64,000 nt of DNA from NCBI GenBank assembly GCA_048498555.1, contig JBEHXT010000005.1, positions 62,001-126,000 on the forward strand, given 5' to 3'. The notes beneath the pieces are model-generated. The model saw only the letters and a program-made list of their open reading frames with translations. It was not told the origin of the DNA and searched no databases. The position numbers and the translations under genes are program-made. Source of the DNA: Danxiaibacter sp048498555 (GTDB lineage: Bacteria > Bacteroidota > Bacteroidia > Chitinophagales > Chitinophagaceae). Numbering within the stretch: position 1 is the stretch's first letter; each line of letters starts with the position of its first letter. Below, in pieces: positions 45,492 to 54,688 of the stretch.

Positions 45492-46475
45492 CTAAAACAG
45501 TTTATGAATTGTTGTATAATCTATTATTCCGTTGAAAAACGGAAGTATATTTTTGGAGCTCTTAAGTCGAATCTGGCATAAACGCAGCCATTGCTTCGTT
45601 AGTGCCTGGGAGAAGTTTCTTGAAGAAAAAATCCCACGTTCTGCATTTTGCTTTCGAAGCCTTTTAAACCAATCAGCGTAATCTTCCACCGAGTGTTTTT
45701 CAAAATCAAAGATTCCCTCTGTGAACTTTAAATGAATGTCCAGATCAGCATCACTGAAACTAATGTTATATCGCTGGAGTTGCCTTTTAATAATCTCTCG
45801 CTCTGCCGCCAGTCTTTTACTTTTCTTCAGAGAAGAAATATTATTAGCATGTATTCTGTAACAACCCAGAAATTCGTTAATAAACCCAATTGGATAGTTC
45901 GATGCAATTCTTTCAAACAGATCAAAATCCTCGGCGGGCTCAAACCCGGGCCGATACCTGTATTCCTTTATTATTTCTGTCTTGTATATTGTAGATGAAT
46001 TGCAATAGATATTAGTGAACAGGAGAAGTGCTTTCAAATATTCTACATTTCCGTTAATTGAATTTACATTTCCTATTACTTCCGACTGTTCATTTACATA
46101 TTTAACCCTGCCACCGCACATAGCGAACTCAGGATTTTCTTTCATATATTTCACCTGGATTTCCAACCTGCGGAGACTAGCAATATCATCGCAATCCAGA
46201 ACAGCAAAATATTCACCTTTCGCGTTATCAAGACCGGTATTTCGCGTTTCAAAAAGCCCGCGGTTTTTACTATGACTAATTACGCTGATCCTGGGATCGT
46301 TATACTGCTCAATTATTTTCAGGCTGCTATCAGTGGAACCGTCATTAACAATTAAAAGCTCAAAATCCTTAAAAGTTTGGCCAAGAATGCTGTTAATAGA
46401 TTCATTCAAATAAGCTGCGCCGTTATATACAGCCATAAAAACTGTTACCTGTGGAGAAACCAAAGAATCAGTCAT
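45492..46475 (-). CDS. glycosyltransferase family 2
   Basis: GT-A transferase of 327 residues. The nucleotide-binding start is VTVFMAVYNGAAYLNESINSIL, and the metal-binding DxD-like site is AVLDCDDIASL near residue 96. A conserved block YRPGFEPAEDFDLFERI is shared with the gene at 47496-48518, which suggests they arose by duplication. The C-terminal region is basic and helical. It follows the next GT2 by 4 bp. The donor sugar cannot be assigned. Confidence 0.88.
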   Translation of the reverse strand: MTDSLVSPQVTVFMAVYNGAAYLNESINSILGQTFKDFELLIVNDGSTDSSLKIIEQYNDPRISVISHSKNRGLFETRNTGLDNAKGEYFAVLDCDDIASLRRLEIQVKYMKENPEFAMCGGRVKYVNEQSEVIGNVNSINGNVEYLKALLLFTNIYCNSSTIYKTEIIKEYRYRPGFEPAEDFDLFERIASNYPIGFINEFLGCYRIHANNISSLKKSKRLAAEREIIKRQLQRYNISFSDADLDIHLKFTEGIFDFEKHSVEDYADWFKRLRKQNAERGIFSSRNFSQALTKQWLRLCQIRLKSSKNILPFFNGIIDYTTIHKLF

Positions 46476-46479
46476 GCGA

Positions 46480-47496
46480 TTAAATACTTATATCCTTTTT
46501 TCCGATGATTTTTGCAAGCTGCATATAGCCTGCACGATATGCGTTTTTTGTCATCATAACATGATGAATCAACCTTAACCGGAACGGAATGGTGAGTTTG
46601 CTGTTCACTAAATTTTTAGTAACCGAAAAGTAGCTTATTCTCGGAAGATAAATATTGTTGTTTTTAGCTTCTCTGAATAGCAGGTGAGCTTTAATGTAAA
46701 GCCAATTGTAGACAAAGCGGTTATTTCTATATTCAACATTTGCTTTCTCAATTAATCTAACGCCTATTGATACCAGGTCTTTTCCTTTTCTTTCCTTCTT
46801 CTCATCAATATTTGCAGATGTGATTGAATTTTCCCTTTTCAAATAATTATAAAAATGGAAATCCAGATAAGATGCAGTAGCAGCATGAAGTAACACTATC
46901 GGACACCATAATTCATCCTCATGAAGTAGGCCTTCCGTAAAGAACATTTTATTTTTGAGGAGATATTCTCTTTTATAGATCCCCAGCGGGGCCATTGCCA
47001 GCACAAACTTATTTTTAGATAGTTCTACAAACAACTCCGAACCACTCATCACCTGCCGGCTAATATTTTTTAAGTTGGGCCAATAACATGTAATCTCCTT
47101 TATACCATTAGGATATACACGATTAAAGTCGCCAATCAACACATCCAGGTTCTGCAAAAGAGCTTCTTCCAGCAATCGTTTGTAGCTATCCGGCTCAACC
47201 CAGTCATCACTATCAACAAATGCAATGTATTCTCCTGCTGCTTCGCGCATCCCTGCATTTCGCGCGGCAGACAGGCCCTGGTTTCTTTGATTGATTAATT
47301 TGATCCTTGGATCGGAATATTTTTTTACAATCTCTAATGAGCCATCTGTTGAACCGTCATTTACAACTATTATTTCTAAAGACGTTTCTGTTTGTGTTAA
47401 TACAGATTCAAGACATTTGCCGACATAACATTCTACGTTATAGACAGGAATTATAACTGAAAGCCTGGGAGCAACAATATCAATACTCTTCAACAT
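46480..47496 (-). CDS. glycosyltransferase family 2
   Basis: GT-A transferase of 338 residues, different in detail from its two neighbours. Seen: LSVIIPVYNVECYVGKCLESVL, VVNDGSTDGS, RNQGLSAARNAGM, and the DxD site FVDSDDWVEPDSY (near residue 95). The acceptor-side motif EGLLHEDELWCP (E-D-x-W type) is present. Its start and the stop of the preceding gene share one base (TAATG), which implies translational coupling. Confidence 0.88.
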   Translation of the reverse strand: MLKSIDIVAPRLSVIIPVYNVECYVGKCLESVLTQTETSLEIIVVNDGSTDGSLEIVKKYSDPRIKLINQRNQGLSAARNAGMREAAGEYIAFVDSDDWVEPDSYKRLLEEALLQNLDVLIGDFNRVYPNGIKEITCYWPNLKNISRQVMSGSELFVELSKNKFVLAMAPLGIYKREYLLKNKMFFTEGLLHEDELWCPIVLLHAATASYLDFHFYNYLKRENSITSANIDEKKERKGKDLVSIGVRLIEKANVEYRNNRFVYNWLYIKAHLLFREAKNNNIYLPRISYFSVTKNLVNSKLTIPFRLRLIHHVMMTKNAYRAGYMQLAKIIGKKDISI

Positions 47497-48518
47497 TATT
47501 TTCGTGTTGCTTTTTTAATTGCGAACCAGGGAATTCCAATCAATGGCTTCAGATAAATGTTTCGCATGTCCTGAAGAGCTAAAAGCAAATACAGAATCGT
47601 CCCGGAAAGAAAAAAACCGGATGACTGAACAACACGTTGCATTTGCTTCTGTAGTACCAGAGAAAATGTTTGCTTATGCACTATTGTAGTATTTTGTTTT
47701 GCTTGCTGCAGCAGTTGCCGCAAATACTTATACGTATTTTTTAAGTCAGCAGAAGACATAATACTTCCGGTTAATACACCGTAATGATAATCCAGTTCCT
47801 TTGCTGTAGTATTAAATCCATAATGCAAAAGATTGCTTTCAATTATTTTCTTCTCACCTGCAATCAGGTTGTCTTTTTTTACAGAGGATGTGTTTGAATT
47901 GTGAATTCTATATTTTGAAAGTACCGTGTTTAAATTTGCAATCTTATGATCGAACGAAATCCTTGAAAACATCTCATAATCCTCAGCCGGCTCATATCCG
48001 GGCCTGTACTGATACTGCCGCAGAATTTCAGTTCTGATCATCACAGTCGAGTTAACAAAGATATTGTGAAACAGCAGGTAGTATTTCAACTGCTCCGGTG
48101 TACTATTCATGCACAGAGTAGCAATCTCATCATCATTCTCGGTTATAGATATCGCATTTCCGCCGCAAACTGCCACCTCACCATTTGCCTCCAGAAATTC
48201 TACCTGCAGGGAGAGCCTGTTTTGCACAGACAAATCGTCTGCATCGTTTATTGCAAAATACTTTCCGCGCGCCTCATCAATTCCCCTGTTCCTCGTATAA
48301 AACAGCCCCTTATTGCCATCATTATTTAGCAGCCTGATTCTATCATCTTTAAACTGTTGAATCACTTCAAGAGTTTTATCTGAAGAGCCATCATTAATAA
48401 TCAACAACTCAAAATTGCGATAATCCTGATCAAGAACACTATTTATGGACGCAGCAATATACTTTTCTGCATTATAAGCAGCCATAAAAACAGTTACCAT
48501 TGGAAGGGCTTCCTGCAT
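47496..48518 (-). CDS. glycosyltransferase family 2
   Basis: GT-A transferase of 340 residues. VTVFMAAYNAEKYIAASINSVL and IINDGSSDKT mark the fold, AINDADDLSVQ is the DxD site (near 92), and QYRPGYEPAEDYEMFSRI is the block shared with the 45492-46475 enzyme. The C-terminus carries a hydrophobic stretch (FFLSGTILYLLLAL) that could associate with the membrane. It is 9 bp after the KpsS-like gene. Donor unknown. Confidence 0.88.
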   Translation of the reverse strand: MQEALPMVTVFMAAYNAEKYIAASINSVLDQDYRNFELLIINDGSSDKTLEVIQQFKDDRIRLLNNDGNKGLFYTRNRGIDEARGKYFAINDADDLSVQNRLSLQVEFLEANGEVAVCGGNAISITENDDEIATLCMNSTPEQLKYYLLFHNIFVNSTVMIRTEILRQYQYRPGYEPAEDYEMFSRISFDHKIANLNTVLSKYRIHNSNTSSVKKDNLIAGEKKIIESNLLHYGFNTTAKELDYHYGVLTGSIMSSADLKNTYKYLRQLLQQAKQNTTIVHKQTFSLVLQKQMQRVVQSSGFFLSGTILYLLLALQDMRNIYLKPLIGIPWFAIKKATRK

Positions 48519-48527
48519 TATTTGAAA

Positions 48528-49937
48528 TTAAGCGTTTCTGGTTAAGATCGAAAGAAGCCGAATACGTACTTTGTCATAGAATGACACCTGTAGCGGTGCA
48601 CCCATAAACTCTCCTTTAGAAATACCTGAAGGTGTATAATATTTAAACTGTTTTCCAAAATTCAAACACCAGTAACCAAACTTTACGGCATCGTTGTCAG
48701 GATTCGGTTGTAGATTATCTTTGAGCAATTTCACAGCCTCATCATGTGTGGCAGGCAAATACAAACCCTTTATATTTTCATACATTGCCCGACCAAGAAG
48801 AACGGACGGTTTATTCCAGAATACCGACTCAATTCCCATAGTAGATCCAAAGGTGACAATTGTGTCAGCCGCTTCCATTAGCTTGTAGGAATCAACTTCT
48901 TCATCTGCCCCGATAATAGTAAGGTTTTTATACGTTTTGCCAATTTGCTCAATCTGGCGGGTTTGCGAATTCTGTAACCCTTTCAGATTAGGGTGAATTC
49001 TAAGGTAGAAATGTATCGATGGATCGTTTACAAATGCAGCGCAGATGGAAGCAATCCCATCATTATCATCTTTGTAGATTTTATTTTTGTATCCGGCTAT
49101 TCCTTCATATTCATCCATTGAACTGTTGAAGATCGCAATGTTCTTTTTAGAATGATCAAAGCTGTGCGGCAATGAGCCTTGCTTTTGATCTTCGGTAAAA
49201 ACCTTCCATGCCTGGATAACTTTGTTTCTTCTATCAACAAAAAATTTTCGCCCCTGCTCAATTCGTTTCTCTCCTGCATGATTCCATAAATCTTCAATTT
49301 CCCGGTGAATGGCCTCCAACGAATGTGGGGTTGAATTTTCTCTTAACAAATATCTATTCAGCTGACCACCTCTTTCATGTGTATAAAACTGAACTGCTCT
49401 CTGTTCACATAGCCGTAAAAGAGGGCGCGATTCAACAAATCGTCCATTGAAAATAAAAACAACATCAGGTTTTACTTCATCGAGTATCACTTTAGAAGCT
49501 TCGTAGACATAAATTGCTGTACGTATTGAAATCCGGATGCGTTCCGCGTATTTGGCGGTATCAAAATTGTGGTCCCTAATAGAACTTACCAGAGACGATG
49601 CAACAGCCAACCCGACATCCACACCTTTATATTTATACTCTTTCAAAGAAGCCAGTGTTTCAAAATGACCAATTGTTGGATAGTCGACTTTGATATCTGG
49701 TAAAGACAAAACATGCTTAGCGTCAATTCCTAATCTGCTGTAAGCCTGCGTTCCCAAAGCCTGGCAATATTCACAGGCAATACGTTTGTGTTCCGGATTA
49801 GCAAAACAAGTATCCAGTTTTTTTGAACATTTAAGAAAAAACAACTCGTGTCCCTCTTCTATTAAATTCTTTGCTAGTTCAAGTTCTGTGTCAAGATGAG
49901 GCGTTAAATTATAACTACTATAGATCAGGTATCGCAT
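48528..49937 (-). CDS. capsule-polysaccharide-synthesis-like (KpsS/LipB-type) transferase candidate
   Basis: A 469-residue soluble protein not placed with confidence. The C-terminal half resembles capsule polysaccharide synthesis (KpsS/LipB-like) GT-B folds: IHFYLRIHPNLKGLQN, LMEAADTIVTFGSTMGIESVFWNKPSVLLG (a donor-site-like segment) and LYLPATHDEAVKLL. The N-terminal half has a Cys cluster, C37, C44, C55 and C58 (C-x6-C-x10-C-x2-C), which could bind metal and is not in classical KpsS as far as I know. KpsS-type enzymes transfer nonulosonic or Kdo sugars, so it is a candidate pseudaminic acid transferase in this Pse-producing locus. This function is inferred. Confidence 0.6.
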   Translation of the reverse strand: MRYLIYSSYNLTPHLDTELELAKNLIEEGHELFFLKCSKKLDTCFANPEHKRIACEYCQALGTQAYSRLGIDAKHVLSLPDIKVDYPTIGHFETLASLKEYKYKGVDVGLAVASSLVSSIRDHNFDTAKYAERIRISIRTAIYVYEASKVILDEVKPDVVFIFNGRFVESRPLLRLCEQRAVQFYTHERGGQLNRYLLRENSTPHSLEAIHREIEDLWNHAGEKRIEQGRKFFVDRRNKVIQAWKVFTEDQKQGSLPHSFDHSKKNIAIFNSSMDEYEGIAGYKNKIYKDDNDGIASICAAFVNDPSIHFYLRIHPNLKGLQNSQTRQIEQIGKTYKNLTIIGADEEVDSYKLMEAADTIVTFGSTMGIESVFWNKPSVLLGRAMYENIKGLYLPATHDEAVKLLKDNLQPNPDNDAVKFGYWCLNFGKQFKYYTPSGISKGEFMGAPLQVSFYDKVRIRLLSILTRNA

Positions 49938-49943
49938 AATGAG

Positions 49944-51368
49944 CTAACGAGTCTGCAATTTTTTGTAGGCTAAAAAGCCGAACAGTAAAAAGATAAGTGA
50001 TACAATTATTTTATATCCCCAAAAAACATCCTTAAGAAGGAATGTAACCGCGAGGAGAAAAATGTTAAAAAATAAAAAGATGAAACACACCTTAGTAATA
50101 TTGACATACTTACTCAATGTTGTTCTGTTTCGCTTATTGATAAGTCCTGCAAAACCAAAAATAACATAGGCGAAATAAGTTACAATAACCGCACCCCATA
50201 TGCCAAAGCGCGGAATTAAAATAATGTTGGCAACGATATTAACCACTGCTGCTACAATTGAAATTGCAGCGATTGATTTTGTTTGCTTCTGAATGCTAAG
50301 GGTAGTTGTAAAGAAGTTATAGATACTCCAAAACATGTATGAGCACATAACAATTATTGCAATTGGGTACCCGCTTTGTAACTCTGGTTTACGAAACAAA
50401 AATAAATAGCCTTCTCTGAGCCAGAGCGCGCATATAGCCAACAACAAACCAATGATGAGAGGAACAAGCAATATCAATTTGCGTGTTTTTACTATTTTTT
50501 CGTATTCATCGCTTCTTAAGCCTTCCTGTAGAGGGCGAGCGAGAGATTGAAAGACGCCATTAATAATCAAACTACCATAGCTCCCTAAGCCATAGCCTTG
50601 GCTGTAAAGTCCAATCTGAGCAGTTGGGATTCGGAAAAAATCTAACAAAATCCGGTCTGAAGTTCCTAATACATAAAGGGACAATTGATGCGGGACCATT
50701 GGGCCACCAACATGCAATGAATTTAAAACGAATTTCTTTTTTATTCTAAATACCGGCAGAATCTTTTCTTTAATAAATATGTCGCGAGCGTAAACCAGAT
50801 ATAGAACTACATAACCTAATGGCATAGCTATAATCCAGCCTAAATATCCCAGATGATAATATTTGATGGTTATTAGATTAATTACAACAGTAAACAATCC
50901 CATAAATAATGCACCAAGAGAATACATCAGAGGGCGCTGGTGAAGCACAAAATAATTGACCGCAATTGTATCAATAGGAGACAATATTATATATATTGAA
51001 ACCAATCCAAGTACCAAAAACAGGTGATTTCCCGTTTCTTTTTTCAGGAAGAAATAGGCAACAAGACAAAAAAGAACAGCACTTATAACAGCTGCATAAT
51101 ACATTACTCCAAAGCATCGTTTCCATACAAGCTTATAGTTCGCTTTATATTCAAAAAATGCATTTTGGATTACAATGTTTTGCCCAACAATAATAAGAAT
51201 TTGAAATATCGCTGTAAACGAAGTAATCAAACCATATATTCCAAAATCCCGGAGGGTTAATTCTTTAGAGATTAACGGGGTAACAAATAGACTTGCTAAG
51301 AACGATATTTTCGGAAGAAAGGTGTATATGACCGAATCCCGTATTAGCTGTCGCTTTTTTATGTTCAT
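49944..51368 (-). CDS. wzx: Wzx-type oligosaccharide flippase
   Basis: MATE/MOP-superfamily membrane protein of 474 residues with about 12-14 spans. The N-terminus LIRDSVIYTFLPKISFLASLFVTPLISKEL is typical for polysaccharide flippases, as is the amphipathic GPMVPHQLSLYVLGTSDRILL near the middle. It would move the lipid-linked repeat unit across the inner membrane for the Wzy polymerase. It is 6 bp before the KpsS-like gene and 16 bp after the PhyH-like gene, within the same run. The exact repeat unit is not known. Confidence 0.88.
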   Translation of the reverse strand: MNIKKRQLIRDSVIYTFLPKISFLASLFVTPLISKELTLRDFGIYGLITSFTAIFQILIIVGQNIVIQNAFFEYKANYKLVWKRCFGVMYYAAVISAVLFCLVAYFFLKKETGNHLFLVLGLVSIYIILSPIDTIAVNYFVLHQRPLMYSLGALFMGLFTVVINLITIKYYHLGYLGWIIAMPLGYVVLYLVYARDIFIKEKILPVFRIKKKFVLNSLHVGGPMVPHQLSLYVLGTSDRILLDFFRIPTAQIGLYSQGYGLGSYGSLIINGVFQSLARPLQEGLRSDEYEKIVKTRKLILLVPLIIGLLLAICALWLREGYLFLFRKPELQSGYPIAIIVMCSYMFWSIYNFFTTTLSIQKQTKSIAAISIVAAVVNIVANIILIPRFGIWGAVIVTYFAYVIFGFAGLINKRNRTTLSKYVNITKVCFIFLFFNIFLLAVTFLLKDVFWGYKIIVSLIFLLFGFLAYKKLQTR

Positions 51369-51384
51369 AGGCTAATACCCGGTC

Positions 51385-52407
51385 CTACCCAACTTTAAAA
51401 GTTTTATCGAATGTATATTGATATTTGTGATAAAGTTCTTCATACTTTTTGTCAAGAAACTTTATCGGCACCAAAGGATAAGTCTGTCCAAACATACTAT
51501 TAGCAAATTCTATCTGGAACAATAATCTTTTATCTTTTGTAAGTTCTTTTCCCTTGTGCAGCCCCCGGGTGTCAACGGCAATAATGGAGCCTTTTCTGCC
51601 ACAGATTTCGATCATATTCTGCTCGCCATAAGCATTCTCAACCTCTTCGTCTGTATAACGCCCATCCCGTGCCAACTGATCGTGCAATCGCTTATGCGAT
51701 CCTTTAACATAACAATGAGGCCCCGTCTCAGAATCCACATCGGTCAGGTAAAAGAAAAATTTCATGAACTTTATCCGGTCAAGATCGAAATGATACATCT
51801 GGGCAGCTTCCGATAGGCCGACGCCACCAAATGGAGCACTCCACCAAAAAGCTATCAAATCCATAATGGGTTTTACACCAAGGTACTTTTGAGCAAAATT
51901 TAACAACGACTGATCAAAAACAAGTGATTGAATAACAGGATTATCTATGGTAGTGGCATTTTCGAACTGATACCTTGGAGATATCGGTTTTGCAGGGTTG
52001 AAAATGACCTTTTCATCGCTATATTGACCTTTTGAGGAGTCCGTTCTAACATACTTAGCTGGCGCTGCCATCGCAAAATGTACGATTTGATTTACCTGTT
52101 CATCAGATAAATTAACATCGAACACACAATACCCATTCTCTTTTAATTCTTTCACAGAATTATCAATCTGTTTTTCCGAAAGAGAATCTAAGATGCCTTC
52201 CGGTGCGATATTGCTGTAAACTCCCGTTTCCTTTGCAATTGAATCAGATAACTGATCGTTCGACTTTCCTTTTGTCAATACAAACATGTTACGCATTGCA
52301 GTGTATGCCTCTGGAGACGTTTGACCTGAATTCTTAAATTGCAGGTAACCATTCTTTAACGCACGAGATGTTTTAAATAACGCAATGAATTGACTCAGTT
52401 TATTCAT
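51385..52407 (-). CDS. PhyH-like Fe(II)/2-oxoglutarate dioxygenase
   Basis: Non-haem iron oxygenase of the phytanoyl-CoA dioxygenase superfamily, about 340 residues from the ATG at 52407, which overlaps the previous gene by 8 bp. An earlier in-frame ATG at 52461 would overlap by 62 bp. The iron triad appears as H206-x-D208 in MYHFDLDRIKF and a distal His284 in TRGLHKGKEL, with Arg294 for 2-oxoglutarate. The N-terminal 100 residues are helical and not typical. Members act on small molecules and sometimes sugars. In this locus it may hydroxylate or oxidise a sugar nucleotide or the polymer, but no substrate can be assigned. Confidence 0.8.
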   Translation of the reverse strand: MNKLSQFIALFKTSRALKNGYLQFKNSGQTSPEAYTAMRNMFVLTKGKSNDQLSDSIAKETGVYSNIAPEGILDSLSEKQIDNSVKELKENGYCVFDVNLSDEQVNQIVHFAMAAPAKYVRTDSSKGQYSDEKVIFNPAKPISPRYQFENATTIDNPVIQSLVFDQSLLNFAQKYLGVKPIMDLIAFWWSAPFGGVGLSEAAQMYHFDLDRIKFMKFFFYLTDVDSETGPHCYVKGSHKRLHDQLARDGRYTDEEVENAYGEQNMIEICGRKGSIIAVDTRGLHKGKELTKDKRLLFQIEFANSMFGQTYPLVPIKFLDKKYEELYHKYQYTFDKTFKVG

Positions 52408-53455
52408 AAATTGAGGTTGATAAAAGTGTAAAATAAGAGTCTTCATCTTTTCCTGCTTCATCTGTTACCCGAACGAATAACCAGTTGAAATGCTGCAGAT
52501 CTTTTGAAATGTTCTGCCACCCTATGTTAATTTTTTGAGATGGCAACTCTAAACTTGTATTGATACTAATATCAAAATTTTCGTTTTCAAGAAACATTTT
52601 ATTACCTAAATATTTCTCGTTCAAATAAAAATCGGCGCTGACCGATTTGAGTGCCTTTCCTGCGATCCTAACGTTATGGCAACTAATTGGATCGAATATT
52701 AAAACGGATTTTTTTTGACACGATACATTCACTATTTCCCCTTCATTAAAATCGAAATTAAACCCAGAATAAAAGTATGGCAAACATTGCTTATCAGTAG
52801 AAATCAGTATTGCAGGAGGCTTAAACTCAACTCGTTTGCTAATTACTTTTGCAGGGATTCCAGCAACAATGGTATAAGGATATACATCCTTTGTAACAAC
52901 TGAGTTGGCTCCTATAATGGCTCCCTTTCCAATGTTAACACCTCGCATAACAACCACATTAACACCTAGCCATACATCGTCACCAACTATAACTTTTTTA
53001 CTTTTTATAGAATGGTCATTACTTTTTGCAACCAAACTATCCTGCACTCTTATGGGTAACACTGGATCATTATTAAAAAAATGCGCGCCTGAAGAAATAA
53101 AAACATTGGGCGCAAATAAAGTATTATCGCCAATTGTAACATCACCGATAATCCTACACCTATCCTGCAGAGAAGTATTTTTGCCCAACCTGATCTCGCT
53201 GTTGTCAATGGTTTCCAAAAGAACGTCTTTACCCAACCATGTTTTACTGCCGAAACTAATGATGGACTTTCTACGAATAATAAGTGTTGACCTGTCATCT
53301 ACCCAATTTCCCGAAGTGCCAATAAGTTCACCTCCAACGTTAAGAATTTCGCAACTGTTGTGAAAAACAATTGACGGATATCTTTTTCGCAAAATCCGTT
53401 TTCGTATAAATTGTAGGCGGCTGATTGATTGTACCAGTCGGGAAATGATGTTCAT
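52400..53455 (-). CDS. hexapeptide-repeat acyltransferase with extra C-terminal domain
   Basis: A 351-residue protein in two parts. Residues about 30-215 form a left-handed beta-helix acyltransferase: hexapeptide repeats such as IRLGKNTSLQDRCRIIGDVTIG, catalytic-region FISSGAHFFNN, VIVGDDVWLGVNVVVMRGVNIG and AIIGANSVVTKDV, with GIPAKVI at the end, as in O-acetyltransferases of glycans. Residues about 220-351 are a beta-rich domain I do not recognise (NVSCQKKSVLIFDPISC, WLFVRVTDEAGKDEDS). It may bind glycan or guide acceptor choice. It lies one base after pseI, so Pse acetylation is a possible role, by inference. Confidence 0.82.
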   Translation of the reverse strand: MNIISRLVQSISRLQFIRKRILRKRYPSIVFHNSCEILNVGGELIGTSGNWVDDRSTLIIRRKSIISFGSKTWLGKDVLLETIDNSEIRLGKNTSLQDRCRIIGDVTIGDNTLFAPNVFISSGAHFFNNDPVLPIRVQDSLVAKSNDHSIKSKKVIVGDDVWLGVNVVVMRGVNIGKGAIIGANSVVTKDVYPYTIVAGIPAKVISKRVEFKPPAILISTDKQCLPYFYSGFNFDFNEGEIVNVSCQKKSVLIFDPISCHNVRIAGKALKSVSADFYLNEKYLGNKMFLENENFDISINTSLELPSQKINIGWQNISKDLQHFNWLFVRVTDEAGKDEDSYFTLLSTSIYE

Positions 53456-53456
53456 T

Positions 53457-54509
53457 CTAAAGGATATCTTCGATTGTTAGTGGCATTCCTTTTTTGTAAG
53501 CACGTTTTGCAGTTTTATTCAGTAACTGTTCGTAATAACGTGGATGCAAACCATCGCCCGGTCTTATTATTCTTATGTTTTCGGGGGTGAATATGTCGCC
53601 TTCTCCAATGTCATTTACCACGTAAATTGACCTTTTAAAATTCAAACTTTTCTTTTCGGCCTTCTGTATGCCATATTGGATGTATCCTAAAGCCTGCCAT
53701 GCTCTTTCAGTTTCTTCAACCAGCAGCTTAAATTCAGCCGGTTCCATTGAAAAAGCACTGTCTACCCCACCCTCACTTCTATCGAGACAAAAATGTTTTT
53801 CAATTACAGAGGCCCCAAAAGCAATTGAAGCAACAGACGCTCCTATCCCCATTGTATGGTCTGACAAGCCAACCTCCGTTTGAAACAGTTCTTTCATGTG
53901 TGAAATGGTTCTCAAATTTGTATTCTCGGGGCTTGCAGGATAAGTGCTTGTACATTTGAGTAGTACAAGATCTTTGCAGCCAGCGTTTTTCAACACCTCC
54001 ACACTTTCACTTATATCTGCAAGAGAACACACTCCTGTAGACATAATTACTGGTTTGCCAGTCTGACTAACTTTCTTTAGCAATGGATGATGGTTATTTT
54101 CAAAAGATGCTATTTTGTAGCAAGAAACGTCCAGGTCCTCTAAAAAATCTACCGCAGCCTCATCAAATGGTGTTGAAAAACAAATAAGATCGAGCTCTTT
54201 GGCATAATCAAAAATTGGCTTATGCCATTCGTAGGGAGTCATTGCCTCCTGGTATAACTCATATAAGTTGCGTCCGTTCCACAACGAATTAGGATCGACG
54301 ATGGAAAATAAACCGCCTGTATGATCTATTGTTATTGAATCTGCCGTATATGTTTGCAATTTTATTGCATGAGCGCCAGAATCCTTTGCCGCTTTTACAA
54401 TCTGCAAAGCTTTTTCTAACGATTTATTATGATTACCGCTCATTTCAGCAATAACAAAAGGCTTATGGTGACTTCCAATTGAATATTTTCCTATTTTAAA
54501 TTCATGCAT
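53457..54509 (-). CDS. pseI: pseudaminic acid synthase
   Basis: NeuB-family synthase that condenses 2,4-diacetamido-2,4,6-trideoxy-altrose with phosphoenolpyruvate to give pseudaminic acid. 350 residues: a TIM barrel with AEMSGNHNKSLEKALQIVKAA (residues 21-41), KLQTYTADSITID, CFSTPFDEAAVDFLEDL and LSDHTMGIGASVASIAFGASVIEKHF, then an antifreeze-like SAF domain from about 290 (SIYVVNDIGEGDIFTPENIR). SAEMSGNHN-type N-termini separate PseI from NeuB sialic acid synthases. It follows pseGH by 179 bp and precedes the acyltransferase by one base. Confidence 0.92.
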   Translation of the reverse strand: MHEFKIGKYSIGSHHKPFVIAEMSGNHNKSLEKALQIVKAAKDSGAHAIKLQTYTADSITIDHTGGLFSIVDPNSLWNGRNLYELYQEAMTPYEWHKPIFDYAKELDLICFSTPFDEAAVDFLEDLDVSCYKIASFENNHHPLLKKVSQTGKPVIMSTGVCSLADISESVEVLKNAGCKDLVLLKCTSTYPASPENTNLRTISHMKELFQTEVGLSDHTMGIGASVASIAFGASVIEKHFCLDRSEGGVDSAFSMEPAEFKLLVEETERAWQALGYIQYGIQKAEKKSLNFKRSIYVVNDIGEGDIFTPENIRIIRPGDGLHPRYYEQLLNKTAKRAYKKGMPLTIEDIL

Positions 54510-54688
54510 AATTATAGCTGTTAATACTTCTTACTAATGCAAATGATTGCAGAATACTGCTTGTAAATATTGAGTGTTTATACCAAGCGATTATCCGATC
54601 CGAGAGTCGATACACATTCAAAATTCGTCTCAAAAAAGGTCAGCACTTGCAATGAACATTCTCGCTTGCAGCAAGTCTTATAACCGAC

